A DNA stretch of 64,000 nt from Nageia nagi (taxonomy: Eukaryota; Pinophyta). Each line of letters opens with the position of its first letter. Positions within the stretch are counted from its first letter, which is position 1. Shown in pieces: positions 1 through 12,289 of this stretch. The position numbers and the translations under genes are program-made. The notes beneath the pieces are model-generated. The model was not told the origin of the DNA, did no database searches, and saw nothing but the letters and a program-made list of their open reading frames with translations. The DNA lies in assembly GCA_050084985.1 (NCBI GenBank), contig JBITNC010000001.1, forward strand, positions 33,790,001 through 33,854,000. Reading direction: 5' to 3'.

Positions 1-3
1 TAT

Positions 4-1764
4 TTTAGACACTCAAATTTAGCACTATGCACTACATTAGGAATAACACTCTTTTTCATTAACATGGTTGCATTTAATGATACCTTGTCAAATAGAGATT
101 GCTAATTATTTGTTAACATAGTCATTTTCTTTGGGAAATGCAATTAAAATTAGTCATGTTTAATGTATTTTATATCATAGTCATTTACTTTGGAATCACA
201 ATTAAACTTAGTCATGTTTATTATGTTTTGATCATAGTCACTTGCTTTGAAATCATAATTAAACTTAATTATGTTTATTGCATTTCAATCATAGTCATTT
301 TCTTTGGACTCATAATTAAACTTAGTCATGTTTATTGCATTTTGATCATAGTCACTTATTTCATAAATGCAATTAAACTTAGTCATGTTTAATGTATTTT
401 TTATCATAATCATTTATTGGGAAATTACAATTAAGCTTAGTTCTTTTTATTGCATTTCAATCATAGTCATTTGGAACAAATAATTAATATTAGTCATATT
501 AATTATGTTTTTGATCATAATCATTTTATAGTTAAAGTGAAATTAAATTTAGTTATATTTATTGTAGTTTGGACTATAGTCATTTATTTGAAAATTATAA
601 TTAGCATTAGTCATGTTAGTTATAATTTTGATCTTAGTTGCTTATGTCTAAAATTTAATTAACATCAATCATGTTAATTATATTTGATCATTTACTTTAT
701 ATTATCAAAATATTATTATATTGATGTTTATTAATATTGGTCACATTAATATGACTAATTTATTTATTATTTATTTTGTAAGAAAATACCTGGACAGATT
801 TTACACCTCACCTTGCCATGTCATTGATGAATCATATAGCAAGAAAATAAGAAAATTTAAGACTCAAGTCATTGATTGATGACTCACTAGTTATGCTCCA
901 AATATGCTCAATAGAAAAAAGATAAAAGGACTGAATGGATATGTCTTCAATTTATCTCTAATCAGATCCAATTCAAATTCAATTAGAAATCAATCAAGCA
1001 ACAACCATTTTCAATTTAAAATTCATATGGATTCTAGATTGGTGATTTGGTACATATCAAAAATCTGTTTAAGCAAGCTTCCATCTTTATTTTGAGGTTG
1101 GAAACTGGTGCATAGATTGGCCTTCAAATTTGTTGTTTCTTGAGTCCTAGAAGTGATGAATTTTAAAGCTACTACATCTAGCAATATCTCATAAGAATTT
1201 GGGAAAAATGATTAGGAAGCATTGGTATTGGGGCAAGCTAGAAATTAGTAATTTCAAGCTTTACTCCTCCTATCAAACCAAATACATACCCATCATATTT
1301 CTTGAATTTATTTTCATGTTCTATTTCTATAGTAGTCTTATCTCATCCTTTCATGTGTATTGAATTTTGAATCTTATCCTTTATGCTTGTAGGTTACAAA
1401 ATGCCTAGGGTCCCTACATTTTGATAGAGAAATGACCTTGCATTTTGAAAATGCTCAAGTTCACTACATTTTGAGATTAAGGATAGTTTGGCATCATTTT
1501 GGGATCCAATCAGCTACATCAGGTACTATCATCAAAAAATAACATCATCAGGTAATCTTTGGTGTTTCTTAAAACCAACCTGAGTTGGTTACATTATGAT
1601 CATTTGAGATTTTGATTCAAAAACATGTCTTGAATAAGCCTCTTTAAGGGTTTTAATAAAGTTTATTTTGTATTTTGTGCTTATAGGGTCTTGTCTAGCC
1701 TGCACATACTAGTTAAATGTTCAACTTTACATGATCCTTAAAGGGATCACTTTTATTTGAAATA
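4..1764 (+). repeat. Element A 5' LTR
   Basis: Aligns by eye over its whole length with 23053-24836, with many substitutions (roughly 85-90% identity). The 3' copy starts TGTAGATACTC; here the start has decayed to TTTAGACACTC. The right end is placed where the two copies stop matching (TGAAATA here, TTAAACA in the 3' copy), four bases before a PBS-like TGG. It contains a 57-bp tandem repeat block in its first third. Confidence 0.85.
120..660 (+). repeat. 57-bp tandem repeat block inside 5' LTR of A
   Basis: The core attaaactta-gtcatgttta recurs at 201, 258, 315 and 372, an exact 57-bp spacing, with degenerate units at about 143, 430 and 483 and further decayed units to about 660. Because 57 is 19 codons, the block keeps an artificial open frame of repeating IKLSHVYC-like peptides (138-392). 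I regard that as a by-product of the repeat, not a gene. The same block is present in the 3' LTR. Confidence 0.85.
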
Positions 1765-1767
1765 TTT

Positions 1768-1786
1768 TGGCACACCTAGTGGGATC
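1768..1786 (+). other. Primer binding site candidate of element A
   Basis: TGGCACACCTAGTGGGATC starts three bases after the LTR end. The TGG start and position are those of a minus-strand primer site. It resembles the tggc-n-c-c-c-n-gtggga class seen in plant gypsy elements, with CpG decay likely. I do not assign the tRNA. Confidence 0.6.
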
Positions 1787-3214
1787 TCCCTTGTTCCATT
1801 TTGGTAAGGACCCTTTTGCTTGATTTATCAATTTTGTCTTTGTTCTTTGATTTACTAGCAAATTACAAGGATTCCATTACCAAGTAAGTATCTCTCATTT
1901 TGATGAATTCAATTTATGCAAATATGTGTGTTTTGGTGGTGTTATTTTTTTGTGTTGCAATAGTGAGAAATGTAGTCATGTTTTCATGAAAGGTAATTTT
2001 ATTTTAAAAATGTAATCATGTTCTTAGTTTCCCTATAATTACTTTCTAAATGGGATCACATTTTACTTTAATCTACCACATTTAGAATGATCATGTTTCT
2101 AGGTCGCCCTAGCATTTTCCAAATAGGATTGCATTTCTTTTGCAAGGTTCATTGAAATCAAGTACACAAATTCTCAAACGTTTTGACCTTTTTTATCTTC
2201 TATATTATCATTTTTTCTTTTTGAGTGTGTGCTTAGCTAAAATTTAATTTTGTGAAGGTGAAAAGGAACTAGGCTTTTTGATGTATGTGTTGTGTATGCT
2301 TGCTTGTTATATTTAAAACTTCCCTTTAGAATCGATGGAGGATTTTCTCATGTACTAAAAAGTGATTTGAGGAATCTAAGAAAGGTTGAGGGAAGAGGTA
2401 AAAGAACATACACACTAAATCCTTACAATTTGGAGTCTTCTCTCCTCTTATACTATGAAGTGATCTTGGGTGATTAGAAGATGTTGCAAGGAGGGAAAAA
2501 ATCAATTCATTTAAATCACATTTTCTTTCTCACATATGCACATACAAAAGGGATATTTGGATTTAATCACCAAGGATCATCCTATTCACTAATAAGTAGA
2601 CATGTCCCTTGGATTTAATCACCAAGGACCTAGGCTATGTTTGGCCCACTCACCAAGATAATCTCATCTAGGTTTATGATGGGCCTCACTAGTGAATTTG
2701 ATTAAAGTGAGGAATAGCCTTAGCATTTTCATTCTCCTAGGACCATACTTTGATCATTTTTAACTTACTTGTATAGAATCATATTAGGAAAATCAACATT
2801 TAAACATTGCAAAACAATATTATAGGGTTGTAGGATGAAATTGCATTTATCATATGAGAGTGCTTGCATTGATGATTATTTCATTCTATATATTTGTTTG
2901 CTATTTTTTAAAAATCCCAAAAATTTGAGGTCAAACCAGTCTTGATCCTAAATTTTATTTTTTTAATTTTTTTTCACTCTGATAAAACACACCTATCACA
3001 TTTTGGTATATGCATAAAACACCAATGTATTTTTGTAGATTACCAAAATGTGCTTGCATTTCTAAAATAGGGAGCTAATTTTTTTTTTTGTTGAAATTTT
3101 GCTTCTCCATTCATGGTCTGAACTAGAAACTAGGCTTTATAGAATCTTGATAATCCAAAGTAGTCTATTCCTACTATGACCCAATATATGGAGGATCCTA
3201 CATAAGAGGAGTCC
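1787..3214. other. Element A leader, no convincing gene
   Basis: Untranslated leader between the PBS and gag. A 61-codon frame at 2292-2477 has no recognisable feature. A 20-bp phrase (ttggatttaatcaccaagga) occurs twice, at 2557 and 2609. Nothing else is supported. Confidence 0.5.
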
Positions 3215-5010
3215 ATGGAAGAGTTTAAAAAATATGTGTTGGCCAATGTTGAAGCTATACTTAAAGTAATTAAAGCTAAACAAGTTGCTAATCATGTAGG
3301 ATCTTTAGCTATTACACAATCCCCAACAAGCAATCTAGCCCGCTTAAATATTTTTTTGACACTCCAAATTTTTTCTCTATCCCTACCACATTATTGCAAA
3401 ATTATATCATGATAGATTTAAATTTTGATTCTAATAATAGGAGAACAATATCCATTGCTCCTTCTACCACTGCTATTATTTCCAATCCATACCTTCATCC
3501 TCCATAGCATCTACCATAGTCCCCACTCAAATCCAAAATCCTCCATACATCCCTATTCTTAAAAAGATCCAAATTCCTCCACATTATACTATCCTACAAA
3601 CCTACACAAGGCACATTAAAACTAATACCTAACCAATCCATACTTCTCATGCATCCATATCATATCAAGCCAACCAAATTTTCTTCAATTTTAAGATACT
3701 ACTAGATTAGATCCTTTGTTGCCTTCTACCCAAGCTATCCTTGATAGATTACAAAAGTTGGAGGTTGGTAAACAAGATCCAAACCATAACCAAACATATG
3801 AGTAATTGTGTAATGAACCCATTCATCCTTCAGTACCATATTATGTTTGGGAAAACAATTTTGGGATTCCAAAGTTTGATAATTTTAAAGGTAAATAAGA
3901 TCCAAAATATCATTTGAGAATATTCAAACATAAGTGCTATTTTATTAATCATATTGATCCCTTAATGTTGAGAATATTCCCTCTAACCTTAAGTGGACAA
4001 GCTTTGGATTGGTACAATAGCTTGGGGCAACACTCTCTTCACACTTTTCAACAATTAGAAAATCTATTTATTAATCACTTTTCCATTAATATTAAAAGAT
4101 AAACTACATTAAGTGATTTGTATAATCTTAAATTTTTTTTTAATGAACCAATTGCTGATTATGTGATGAGATAAAGAGCTATTATTAATAAGCTTACATT
4201 TCCCATATCTCAAGCTGAATTGACTCACCTCTTCTCAAAAATTATGCAAAATATATTTCCAACACACTTCAAATCTAAAATTTACCTTTTTTTAAGAAGC
4301 TATTAGAATGGCAAAAAGGATTGAATATGTGAATGTGTAAAATTATGATGTTAAGCTTCTAAATAAGCAAGATAATCAAAAGAGGAAGGGACCATTTACA
4401 ACCCCTCCTCAACCTCAAGTAAACCAAGTGACATTAAGTAAACCACCCATTGCACAACCACCACCCACCAATCCATATACAACCCAAACCAAAGCCCAAG
4501 TTCAAGGTAACCAACCAAGACCAAGACCACCAAGACCCAAGAGAGACTATACCCCTCTCCTTGATTCACTTTCTAATATTTTGCAAAAATGTTTAAATGC
4601 AAAAATTATTACACTTTCTAACATTAGACAAGAAGATCGAAATGTTCCTTAACTTGTATGGTATAGGGAGAATGATTATTATGTTTTTCATATAGCTAAA
4701 GGGCATCAAATTGATAAGTACGACCACCTTAAAAATATGATCCAAAATTTGATTAAAAGAGGGGACCTTGTTATAGATAATCCACTTGCACCCCCTAATC
4801 AAAATTTAAATGTTTATAAGGATCCACTTTCAAGGAAAAATAAAGTTGATGCCAAATCAAGTAAATTATGTTAATAATCCTTGTTTGCATAATTTTGTTG
4901 GTATGATCCATGCTATTACAAGGAACCAAAAGAACACCCCTCTAAGGAAATACACCTCAAGGTCACATCAAGCTCTAAAGAATAATGATTATAGATGAAA
5001 ACAAGGTCCA
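3215..5010 (+). pseudogene. Element A gag (decayed)
   Basis: Structural capsid/nucleocapsid polyprotein of the retrotransposon. The chosen start at 3215 opens MEEFKKYVLANVEAI, which has the look of a Tat-type gag N-terminus. The conserved capsid core lies at about 3860-4330, including FPLTLSGQALDWYNSL (about 3970-4025), the aromatic core motif of plant gypsy gag. A proline-rich segment follows at 4428-4545. A degenerate nucleocapsid-like block (YVFHIAKGHQIDKYDHLKN, about 4680-4740) has lost its zinc-binding cysteines. Multiple stops and frameshifts interrupt it. It is followed by protease in the order expected for gypsy elements. Confidence 0.75.
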
Positions 5011-5039
5011 AGAGGTCCTACTAATATTCAAAACCAAAG

Positions 5040-5690
5040 GCATCCTATTGTTAAAATCAAATCTAGTATCACCCATCAATTGAAATCCTTACCCACAAAG
5101 ATGTCCATTTTTAATTTACTTCAATCCTCAAAAACTCATAGAGATGCACTTATGGAAATTTTAAAATCCATTGAAGTGCAAGTCCAATATGTAGAGGCTT
5201 TTACCAATTTTTTGGATCATGTGCAATCATGTGATTCAAGTTCCATAACCTTTTATGAACATGATATTATTGAGTTAGGACTTCTTGGACCTCACCCTCC
5301 TCTTTTCATTATTGATTTCATGGAAGGCCAAAATTTTAAAAGAGTTTTGATTGATAATGGTTCAAGTTTAAATTTTATTCCTTCTTCAACTTTGAACCAT
5401 CTTAACATACCTCAAAGTAGTCTATCCTATTCCAACTTACAACTAAGATCCTTCAATGATACTATTTCTACCACTATGGGCACTATAGTATTGCCCCTCA
5501 AGGTGGGACCAAGAACATTGCATACTTAATCTCTTACTTGGAAGACCATGGATAGATGAAATGAAGTGTGTACCTTATACATTGTATTAATGCATAAAAT
5601 TTATTCATGAAGGCAAATTAACATGTGTCAAAGCTAATCCTAAACCATTTAAGTATTGCAATTTTAGTCCTTATGATGATTATTATCTTC
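5040..5690 (+). pseudogene. Element A aspartic protease (decayed)
   Basis: Retroviral-type aspartic protease that would process Gag-Pol. The frame 5080-5529 holds the active-site segment VLIDNGSSLNFIP (about 5344-5383), with the catalytic Asp present in a D-N-G-S form. After a frameshift near 5525 the typical downstream block LLLGRPWIDEMKCVPYTLY continues at about 5530-5585, then HEGKLTCVKANPKPFKYC to about 5660. At least one frameshift and stops make it non-functional. It joins directly to the long protease-RT linker. Confidence 0.75.
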
Positions 5691-5699
5691 TACATGTCT

Positions 5700-7010
5700 T
5701 GTGCCTTTTGTTCCATCTTTCACTTCTAATATTGTGAATCCAAATGTTGCTACATATTCTCATAATGTGAATGATAATGTTGTCACTCCTTCTAATGTTA
5801 TTGTTCCTTGTGATGTTCCTTCTAGTGGAGAGTCAAACAGTAAAGCCATTGTTTCCAATACATCACCTCAAGTTGGAGAATACAAGTTGCCAAATCAAAT
5901 TTTCAACTTGTCTACCATTCTTTCTCTTAGATATATGGGACATCCTTCAAGTTCTCTTCCATAAAAAAAACCACATATTAAACCCATATCTTTCTTTAAA
6001 GAGAATAATATCATGTCAACCACTTTTGAAACTAGTAAAGAACCTCATCCTTATTTTTATTCTTGTGTTCCTCCTCAAAATTTGTCTAAATTTGGTTTTG
6101 CTTCTCAATATTTTGATGATACTTGTGGTTGAAAAGATCAAGGCCTTGGTAAATTTGAACATGGTATTTTTTGAACCTATTATTGTTGAACCAAATTTAC
6201 CCTTTGATAAATCTAGTTTAGGTTATCAAAGGCAATTTTTAATCATTAGTGCACCTCATGTCATTTCATGTGAAAGCAAAGCATCTATTAAAGAATCTCT
6301 TTCTATCACTAAACTTCCTTGCGATGAAGTTGAAGAGGAGGTATAGTTAGTGAGCTTATTTTTTAATGCTATTTATCATGAAATATTTCATACCATAAAC
6401 ATTAAACCTTTATCACCACCTTTCAATGTGGTTGATAATATTTTGTTCTTTGATCAAGGCCTTGATGCTTTTATAATTTGTTTTAATCCTTCTTTCAACA
6501 TAAACATGCCTTTTGAATATGACATTGCTTCATCCCCTCCACTTTTCATGCTTAATCATGATTATGGGGAATCTAACCAAGAGTTTGCACATATTGAAAT
6601 GAAGGACTTTTTCCATGTCAATTTTATCATGCATGAACCTAATGTTCTATTTTTCCATTCTATTTGCACTTTGTCTATGGATTTGTATACACCTTTGACA
6701 TACTTTTCAGATACTATATTGCATAGAATTCCTCTTGATGTTGATTATATTGATTTTTCTCTTGATAATGCTCCTATTCCTCTTGATTATTTTCCATGTG
6801 ATGAGTGTATAGTTAACCATATTGGTGGATATCCTCATTTACCTTCATATTATAAGGATATTTATCTTTCATTTTTAAAGATGGATGGTTATTTTGGGCA
6901 ATATTCTTATACTTTTTATTCTTATGATAATGTTATTTTAAACATGGAGGAATATTTTGATCAATACAATTCATAATATGAGGATGATGAACTTAATTTA
7001 TTACCTTTAC
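5700..7010 (+). pseudogene. Element A protease-RT linker region
   Basis: About 1.3 kb of coding-like sequence lies between protease and RT. The clearest part is the 208-codon frame 6350-6976, rich in Asp, Tyr, Phe and Pro and ending with MEEYFDQYNS. It continues in frame with decayed acidic sequence before RT. There are no catalytic motifs, zinc fingers or membrane segments. Long poorly conserved linkers here are typical of Tat-type pol; I assign no function. Two overlapping frames at 5701-5964 and 5771-6346 suggest at least one frameshift. Confidence 0.5.
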
Positions 7011-7019
7011 CTTCCTAAT

Positions 7020-8370
7020 TGGATGACACTTCTCAATTGCTCATTGAAGAAACAATTGAAGTTGACATTGGTGAAGATCCCAATACTCCTCATATTGTGT
7101 TACTTGGCAAGATTTTAACTAAAGAAAAGTAAGAGTTATGCATTCAATGTCTTAAGAAGTATATTAAAATATTTGCTTGGAAATATTTTGATATTCCAGG
7201 ATTGGCTTTAGATTTTGTTATTCATAATCTTGTTCTTGACAAAGATGCAAAATCCATTAAGCAAAAATTAAGAAAAATGCATCCCAAAATTGCACTCCTT
7301 GTTAAAGAATAACTTCAAAAACTTTTGAATGCTAGTTTTATCATGCCTATTTTGTATCCTACATGTATTTCTAATGTTGTTCTTGGTGGTAAGAAGATAT
7401 GAGGTATTCACATATGCATTGATTTTCAATATATTAATAAAGCTTGTCCAAAAAATGATTTCCCTTTACCTAGCATTGATAATATCATATATGCAACTAC
7501 AATTCATGAAATGCTCTCACTCATGGATGGTTTTAGTGGCTATAATAAGATTCATATTGCAAAAAATAATCAACATAAAACTAAATTCACAACACTTTGG
7601 GGAACCTTCTACTATAAGGTCATGCCCTTTGGTTTAAAGAATGCAAGTGCCACATACCAACATGCCATAATGTATATATTTCATTACTACATGGGTAACA
7701 TTGTTGAATGCTATGTAGATGATCTTTTGGCCAAATATAAAACTCAATATACACACCTTGACATTCTTGCAAAGATTTTTGATCAACTTCTTGAGCATAA
7801 TGCAAGAATTAATACTAAAAAGTGTGTATTTGATGTAAATTTTAGAAAATTTTTGGGTTACATTGTTTCAAGAAGAGGGATTAAGGTTAATCCTACTAAA
7901 ATTAAAGCTATAACTGAAATGCCGACCCCTCACAACCTTAAAGAGATAAGAAGTTTATCTAATAAAATTAATGCAATCTATAGATTCATTACTTAATTAT
8001 CTGACAAGTGCAAACATTTTAATCATCTTTTGAAGAATGAAGTAAAATTTAAATGGATAGGGGAATTTCAATAAGATTTTTAACCAATAAAAAAATGCCT
8101 TTTATCTCCTATTTTGATCCCACCCAATCCTTATAAGCCATTTCATTTATACATTTCTGCTACAAACATTACCATTGGAACCATGTTGGCATAAAAGTAT
8201 GACATGAATAAAGAGAAAGCTATTTATTATGTAAGTACAACTCTTATTGACTATGAATTTTGTTACATCCATATTAAGAAATTGTATCTTACTATTGTCT
8301 TTACAACATTTAAATTAAGACACTGTATGCTAAATCATAAGTCTTATGTTGTTGCTAGAAGTGATACTTT
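7020..8370 (+). pseudogene. Element A reverse transcriptase (decayed)
   Basis: RNA-directed DNA polymerase domain. In order: finger motifs including DFQYINKACPKNDFPLPSID (about 7410-7480), MLSLMDGFSGYNKI (about 7511-7552), KVMPFGLKNASATYQ (7617-7661), and the catalytic YVDD at 7712-7723, which is intact. KKCVFDVNFRKFLGYIVS follows (about 7820-7872), then the thumb/connection region including KAIYYVSTTLIDYE (about 8215-8260). At least four stops and several frame changes break it, but the catalytic box is preserved, unlike the RT of element F. Confidence 0.85.
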
Positions 8371-8589
8371 TAGAAATTGATGAGCCATGCATATGTTAAT
8401 TCATGCACATCTAAATGGATAATGCTATTAACTAAATTTGATATTGATTTTGTGAACCAAAATATATTAAAGGGCAAGTTATTACTAATTAACTTGCTAA
8501 AGCTCCATTACATGATTCACAACCCTTGGCACTTGATTTTCTTGATGATTCCATTTTTTTCTTGCTTGAAGATGAGGAATTTGTTAACA

Positions 8590-9090
8590 CTAAAGAAGAG
8601 GACTTTGACATTACCCTTTTATTTTATGGTTCTAAATGCTAACAAGGGGGTAGTGCTAGTATTTTTTTCATTACACCTCAAGGAGTACCCATCCCTTTAT
8701 CTTTTAAGCTCAAATTTTCTTGCACTAATAACATGGCTAAATATGAGGACCTTGTCCTTGGTCTTCAAATTACAATTAACCTAAATTTCAAGAGCATTAA
8801 AATTATTGGTGATTTTCAACTTATTATTAATCAAGTCCTTGGAACTTATCAATGCCATAATGAGGTTTTAAAAAAGTATAAATTTGTTATTGATCAATTC
8901 CTCTTAAAATTTGGTAAGTATACCATTGAATCATCTCCAAGATCCACCAATATATTTGTAGACACCATGTCTTCCTTGGGTTCCCTCATTCCCTCTCAAG
9001 ACAATAAAGACAAGCTCATTATCCACATCACAACATTGCATAATACCTCCTACATTGTTGGACTCATCATTAATAAGATTAAGTTAACAA
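8590..9090 (+). pseudogene. Element A RNase H (decayed)
   Basis: RNase H domain following RT. The first active-site segment, normally FDGSK, reads FYGSKC (about 8622-8640), so the first catalytic Asp is lost. The Glu segment NMAKYEDLVLGLQI (8727-8770), the Asp in IIGDFQLIINQ (about 8800-8832) and the last Asp in IFVDTMSSLGSLIP (about 8952-8993) remain. The frame 8733-9116 carries most of the domain. The order RT-RNaseH-integrase supports Ty3/gypsy. Confidence 0.75.
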
Positions 9091-9169
9091 TGCTAATCCT
9101 TGGTATGCTCTTATAAAAGATTTTCCTTAAAAAAAAGGTGCCTTAAAAAAAATGTGCTAAATACACATT

Positions 9170-10335
9170 TTTGGGGGATATCCTTTATAAAAGAGGCTAT
9201 GAAGGAATCCTTTTAATATTTCTTGAACTAATTAAATTCCCCTTGCATTATCACAAGCACATGATGGTACATGTGATGGCCACTTTAGTGGTATAGCAAT
9301 TACAAAACATTTGTTAAGAATGAGATAGTTTTGACCAACACTTGAAAAATATTATGTTTAATAAGTTTATAAATGCATTAAGTGCCAATAATTTACAAAT
9401 ATTAAATGCTTACCTTCTCAAGACTTGCAACCTGTTGCAACCATATGCCTCTTTTTACAATGGGGGTTGGACCTTGTTGGCCATGTGTATCCCCATTATT
9501 ATTAAGAACATAATTTTTAATTTATGCCATTGATTATTTACCAAATGATTATAATCCATGCCCTTAATTGAAATCAAAGCAATTAAAATTTTGGAGTTCA
9601 TTGAGACCAACCTCAATTGTAGATTTGGAATCCCTTTTTAAATTAATCATGGATAATGGACTCCCTTTTAAAAATAAGGATGTTTGAGCTTTGTGTGAAA
9701 AATATCATATCTAATTAAGTTTCTCTACACCTTATTACCCTCAAGCTAATGGACAAGCTGAAGCCTCTAATAAAAGTATTATTAAAGCACTTTAAAAATT
9801 TGTTGGAGACTCATAAAGGGACTGGCATACTAAACTTTCCTATGCATTGTGGGCCTATAGAACAAGCATTCGAACACCTACTAGAGTAACACATTTTTCA
9901 TTAGTTTATGATGCTAAAGTTGTTTTGACCATGGAAATTGAAATCCCATCCCTACATGTTTCTTTGCAACAATTTACTAATGATACTACCTATAGATAGG
10001 ATTGGCTTACATAGCTTGATTTACTTGATGAGAAACATATAAGTACACTTCAACATTTGAGAATCTACCAAAAACACATCAAAAGATTTTATAATAAAAA
10101 AGTTCACTATCAAGAATTTGAAGTTGGTGACCTTTTATTAAAGGAAAACCAACAAATTACAAGTAAACCAAGAGTAAAATGAGGAAAATTTGTACCTAAT
10201 TGGTTGATTTCTTATATTGTAATGAGAAAATATAATTCTGGAGCATACAAATTGGCAACCTTGGATGGTGGTGAAGAGATTGAACCAATTAACATCATTC
10301 ACCTGCTTCCATTTTGTACATGGTAAATAATGCAA
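9170..10335 (+). pseudogene. Element A integrase (decayed), 3' end cut by element B
   Basis: Integrase that would insert the cDNA. The HHCC zinc-binding region is visible but decayed (HDGTCDGHFSGIAITKH, then YKCIKC, about 9255-9395). Catalytic core: Asp in WGLDLVG (about 9470), Asp in MDNG (about 9652), Glu in NGQAEASNKS (about 9760). The last two are 36 codons apart, matching the D-35-E pattern, although stops and frame changes lie between. The C-terminal part GDLLLKENQQ to INIIHLLPF (about 10128-10317) is readable. Element B begins at 10315, right at the end of this gene. Confidence 0.8.
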
Positions 10336-10957
10336 TTAATGCAAATGGGGTTGATTAATGCACTATTGTTCTACTTCGCATATATTGATGCATATATCAA
10401 AAATATGGTAATAACATGTAATAAGGATAAAATATGTTTACTTAGATTCTATATTCATTTCATTAATAAAAAAATGCACAAATAATAGGGCATACATTCA
10501 TGAACAAGTATTCCATCGATGCCTTATAATTGGTGCATCGCTAGCACCATAGTTTGAGTGAAATTACAAACACAAACAAGAATGTAGTGATGAGTGAATT
10601 AGTGAATAATCAAATGATGAACATACATGCAAACTTATAAAATAATAGATGCACAATATGGATAGACAAAGCAAGTTGCAATCCTTTAAATGATATTCAA
10701 TTAATAATCCTTGTATTAGCTTGAAATGATTATTAGCCCATGATTCACTCATGATCCTATAGGTTATCAAATTATGCCTTTATATATAAGACAAGTTTAC
10801 ATGACCTTGATATTTTGACCTCTTTTATATTACATAAGGGTTTAATATGTGGCTTACACCTCTTTTATACATTTTTAATCCCTTTTTTAAATAATACATT
10901 ATTAAGGGATTAAAATGTCTTATTAAATACATAAAGGTTCATTTTGAGGTGTCTACA
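10315..10957 (-). repeat. Element B 3' LTR
   Basis: 643 bp, aligned with 17267-17895. On the minus strand it starts TGTAGACACCTCAAAATG, directly after a purine tract, and ends ACCATGTACA. Confidence 0.85.
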
Positions 10958-10975
10958 TTTTTCCTTTTTTGGATG
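10958..10975 (-). other. Element B polypurine tract
   Basis: On the minus strand, CATCCAAAAAAGGAAAAA immediately precedes the LTR start TGTAGACACC, the expected place for plus-strand priming. Elements A and F have similar tracts at the same position. Confidence 0.7.
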
Positions 10976-12289
10976 TGTGATTGAAGTAATGAAATTACAT
11001 TTCCGAAGAATAAGTGTAGCCATGATATGAAGAAAAGTTTTTGATCTTTTTTCTAATACTATCTTTTGCTAAAGATGAATAAATGTTGTTGAGGGTCCTT
11101 GTGTTGCCCCCCTTTTGACTTGGGTTCCCTAGGAAAGATCCTTGAGTGGAGTTGCTAAAGAAAAATTTGTTGAAGAAGCTATCTTTAGGATAATATTTGG
11201 ATGATTATAAAAATCCATGTCCAAGGTTGGAGATGGAAGATATGATATGCGTCCTTTATACTATTTCAATCATGAATTTGGTTGCTCCATTGTGTTAGAA
11301 TCTCAAAAAGCTAATGCACTTACGTTCATGCCTCAAAAAAAGAGGTTATGCTTTGGATGGGTGGAAGTGTTAATAAAATGTACACCACTAATGACCTAAA
11401 AGATAATGAGCATGATGATGGTGCCTTGGTTTTGACTATAATTTGCTTCTCTTCTTCTAGATCTATGTACTTGCAATTAAGTGTTAGTAAAAAAATAAAG
11501 GTATGGATGCAAAGTAAGCTACATCATCCATTAAATATGATCCAATATTAGAAATCTTACTTATGGCTTCATCATCAGTTTATCTTTTAAGTGAGTGAAC
11601 TCTCACTAGCTGTATTGATGGCCATTAATGAGCATGCATTTTTATGTCCATGATCTAAAGATAATATGCTTTAGATAGGTTCAAATAAAAAATCATATAG
11701 ATACACAATAAAATGTATCATATATTTTATATGATACAATATTAACAAATTGGTAATGACTATATCACTAGTTTACTTTTAAGTGAGGGAACTCTCAATA
11801 GTCATTTCATGGGTCATCGATGATCATGCATTTTTATGTCCATGATTTGAAGATAGTATACTTTAGATGGGTTCAAATAAAACAACCATGTGGATACATA
11901 GAAAAATGTATTATCTATTAGAGATAATCCAATATCATCAAATTGCTAATGATTGTATCATCGATTTACTTTTAAGTGAGGGAACTCTCACTAGTTGCTT
12001 TATTGGCCATTAGTAATCATACATTTTTATGTCCATGATTTGAAGACATTAGAATATCAATTTTTTTTTATTTTTTTATTTTTTGCATACCATTAGTGTC
12101 ATGTTGATAATCAAGCATGTCATCGATGTCATTTCCTTCTTGGATCTATGCAAAAAATAAAAGGAGGTTATGCCCTTACATTTGATATGAATTATTAAGT
12201 AGGGGCACATAGCTATCATTTTTAAGCATAAACATGCTTGATATGGATGTAATTAAAGGTTTTTGGTTCCTCCTTGCCATAAAAAGTTG
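10976..12289. other. Element B 3' spacer
   Basis: Non-coding region between integrase and the 3' LTR. Its main content is a 193-bp tandem repeat at 11577-12060. Frames at 11217-11399 and 11348-11551 show no recognisable domain. Confidence 0.5.
11577..12060. repeat. 193-bp tandem repeat, about 2.5 copies
   Basis: The phrase gtttactttt-aagtgaggga-actctcact recurs at 11577, 11770 and 11963, exact 193-bp steps. Each is followed by a shared gcatttttatgtccatgat block. The third copy is truncated into an A/T run at about 12060. Confidence 0.85.

Noticed and set aside
138-392. 84-codon open frame in the 5' LTR of A (and 23181-23441 in the 3' LTR)
   Set aside because: It follows the 57-bp repeat (19 codons per unit) and gives Ile/Val/Tyr-rich peptides; explained by the repeat and base bias, not by a gene.
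120-660. Possible CRISPR-like array
   Set aside because: Units are contiguous tandem copies without unique spacers, inside an LTR of a plant retroelement.
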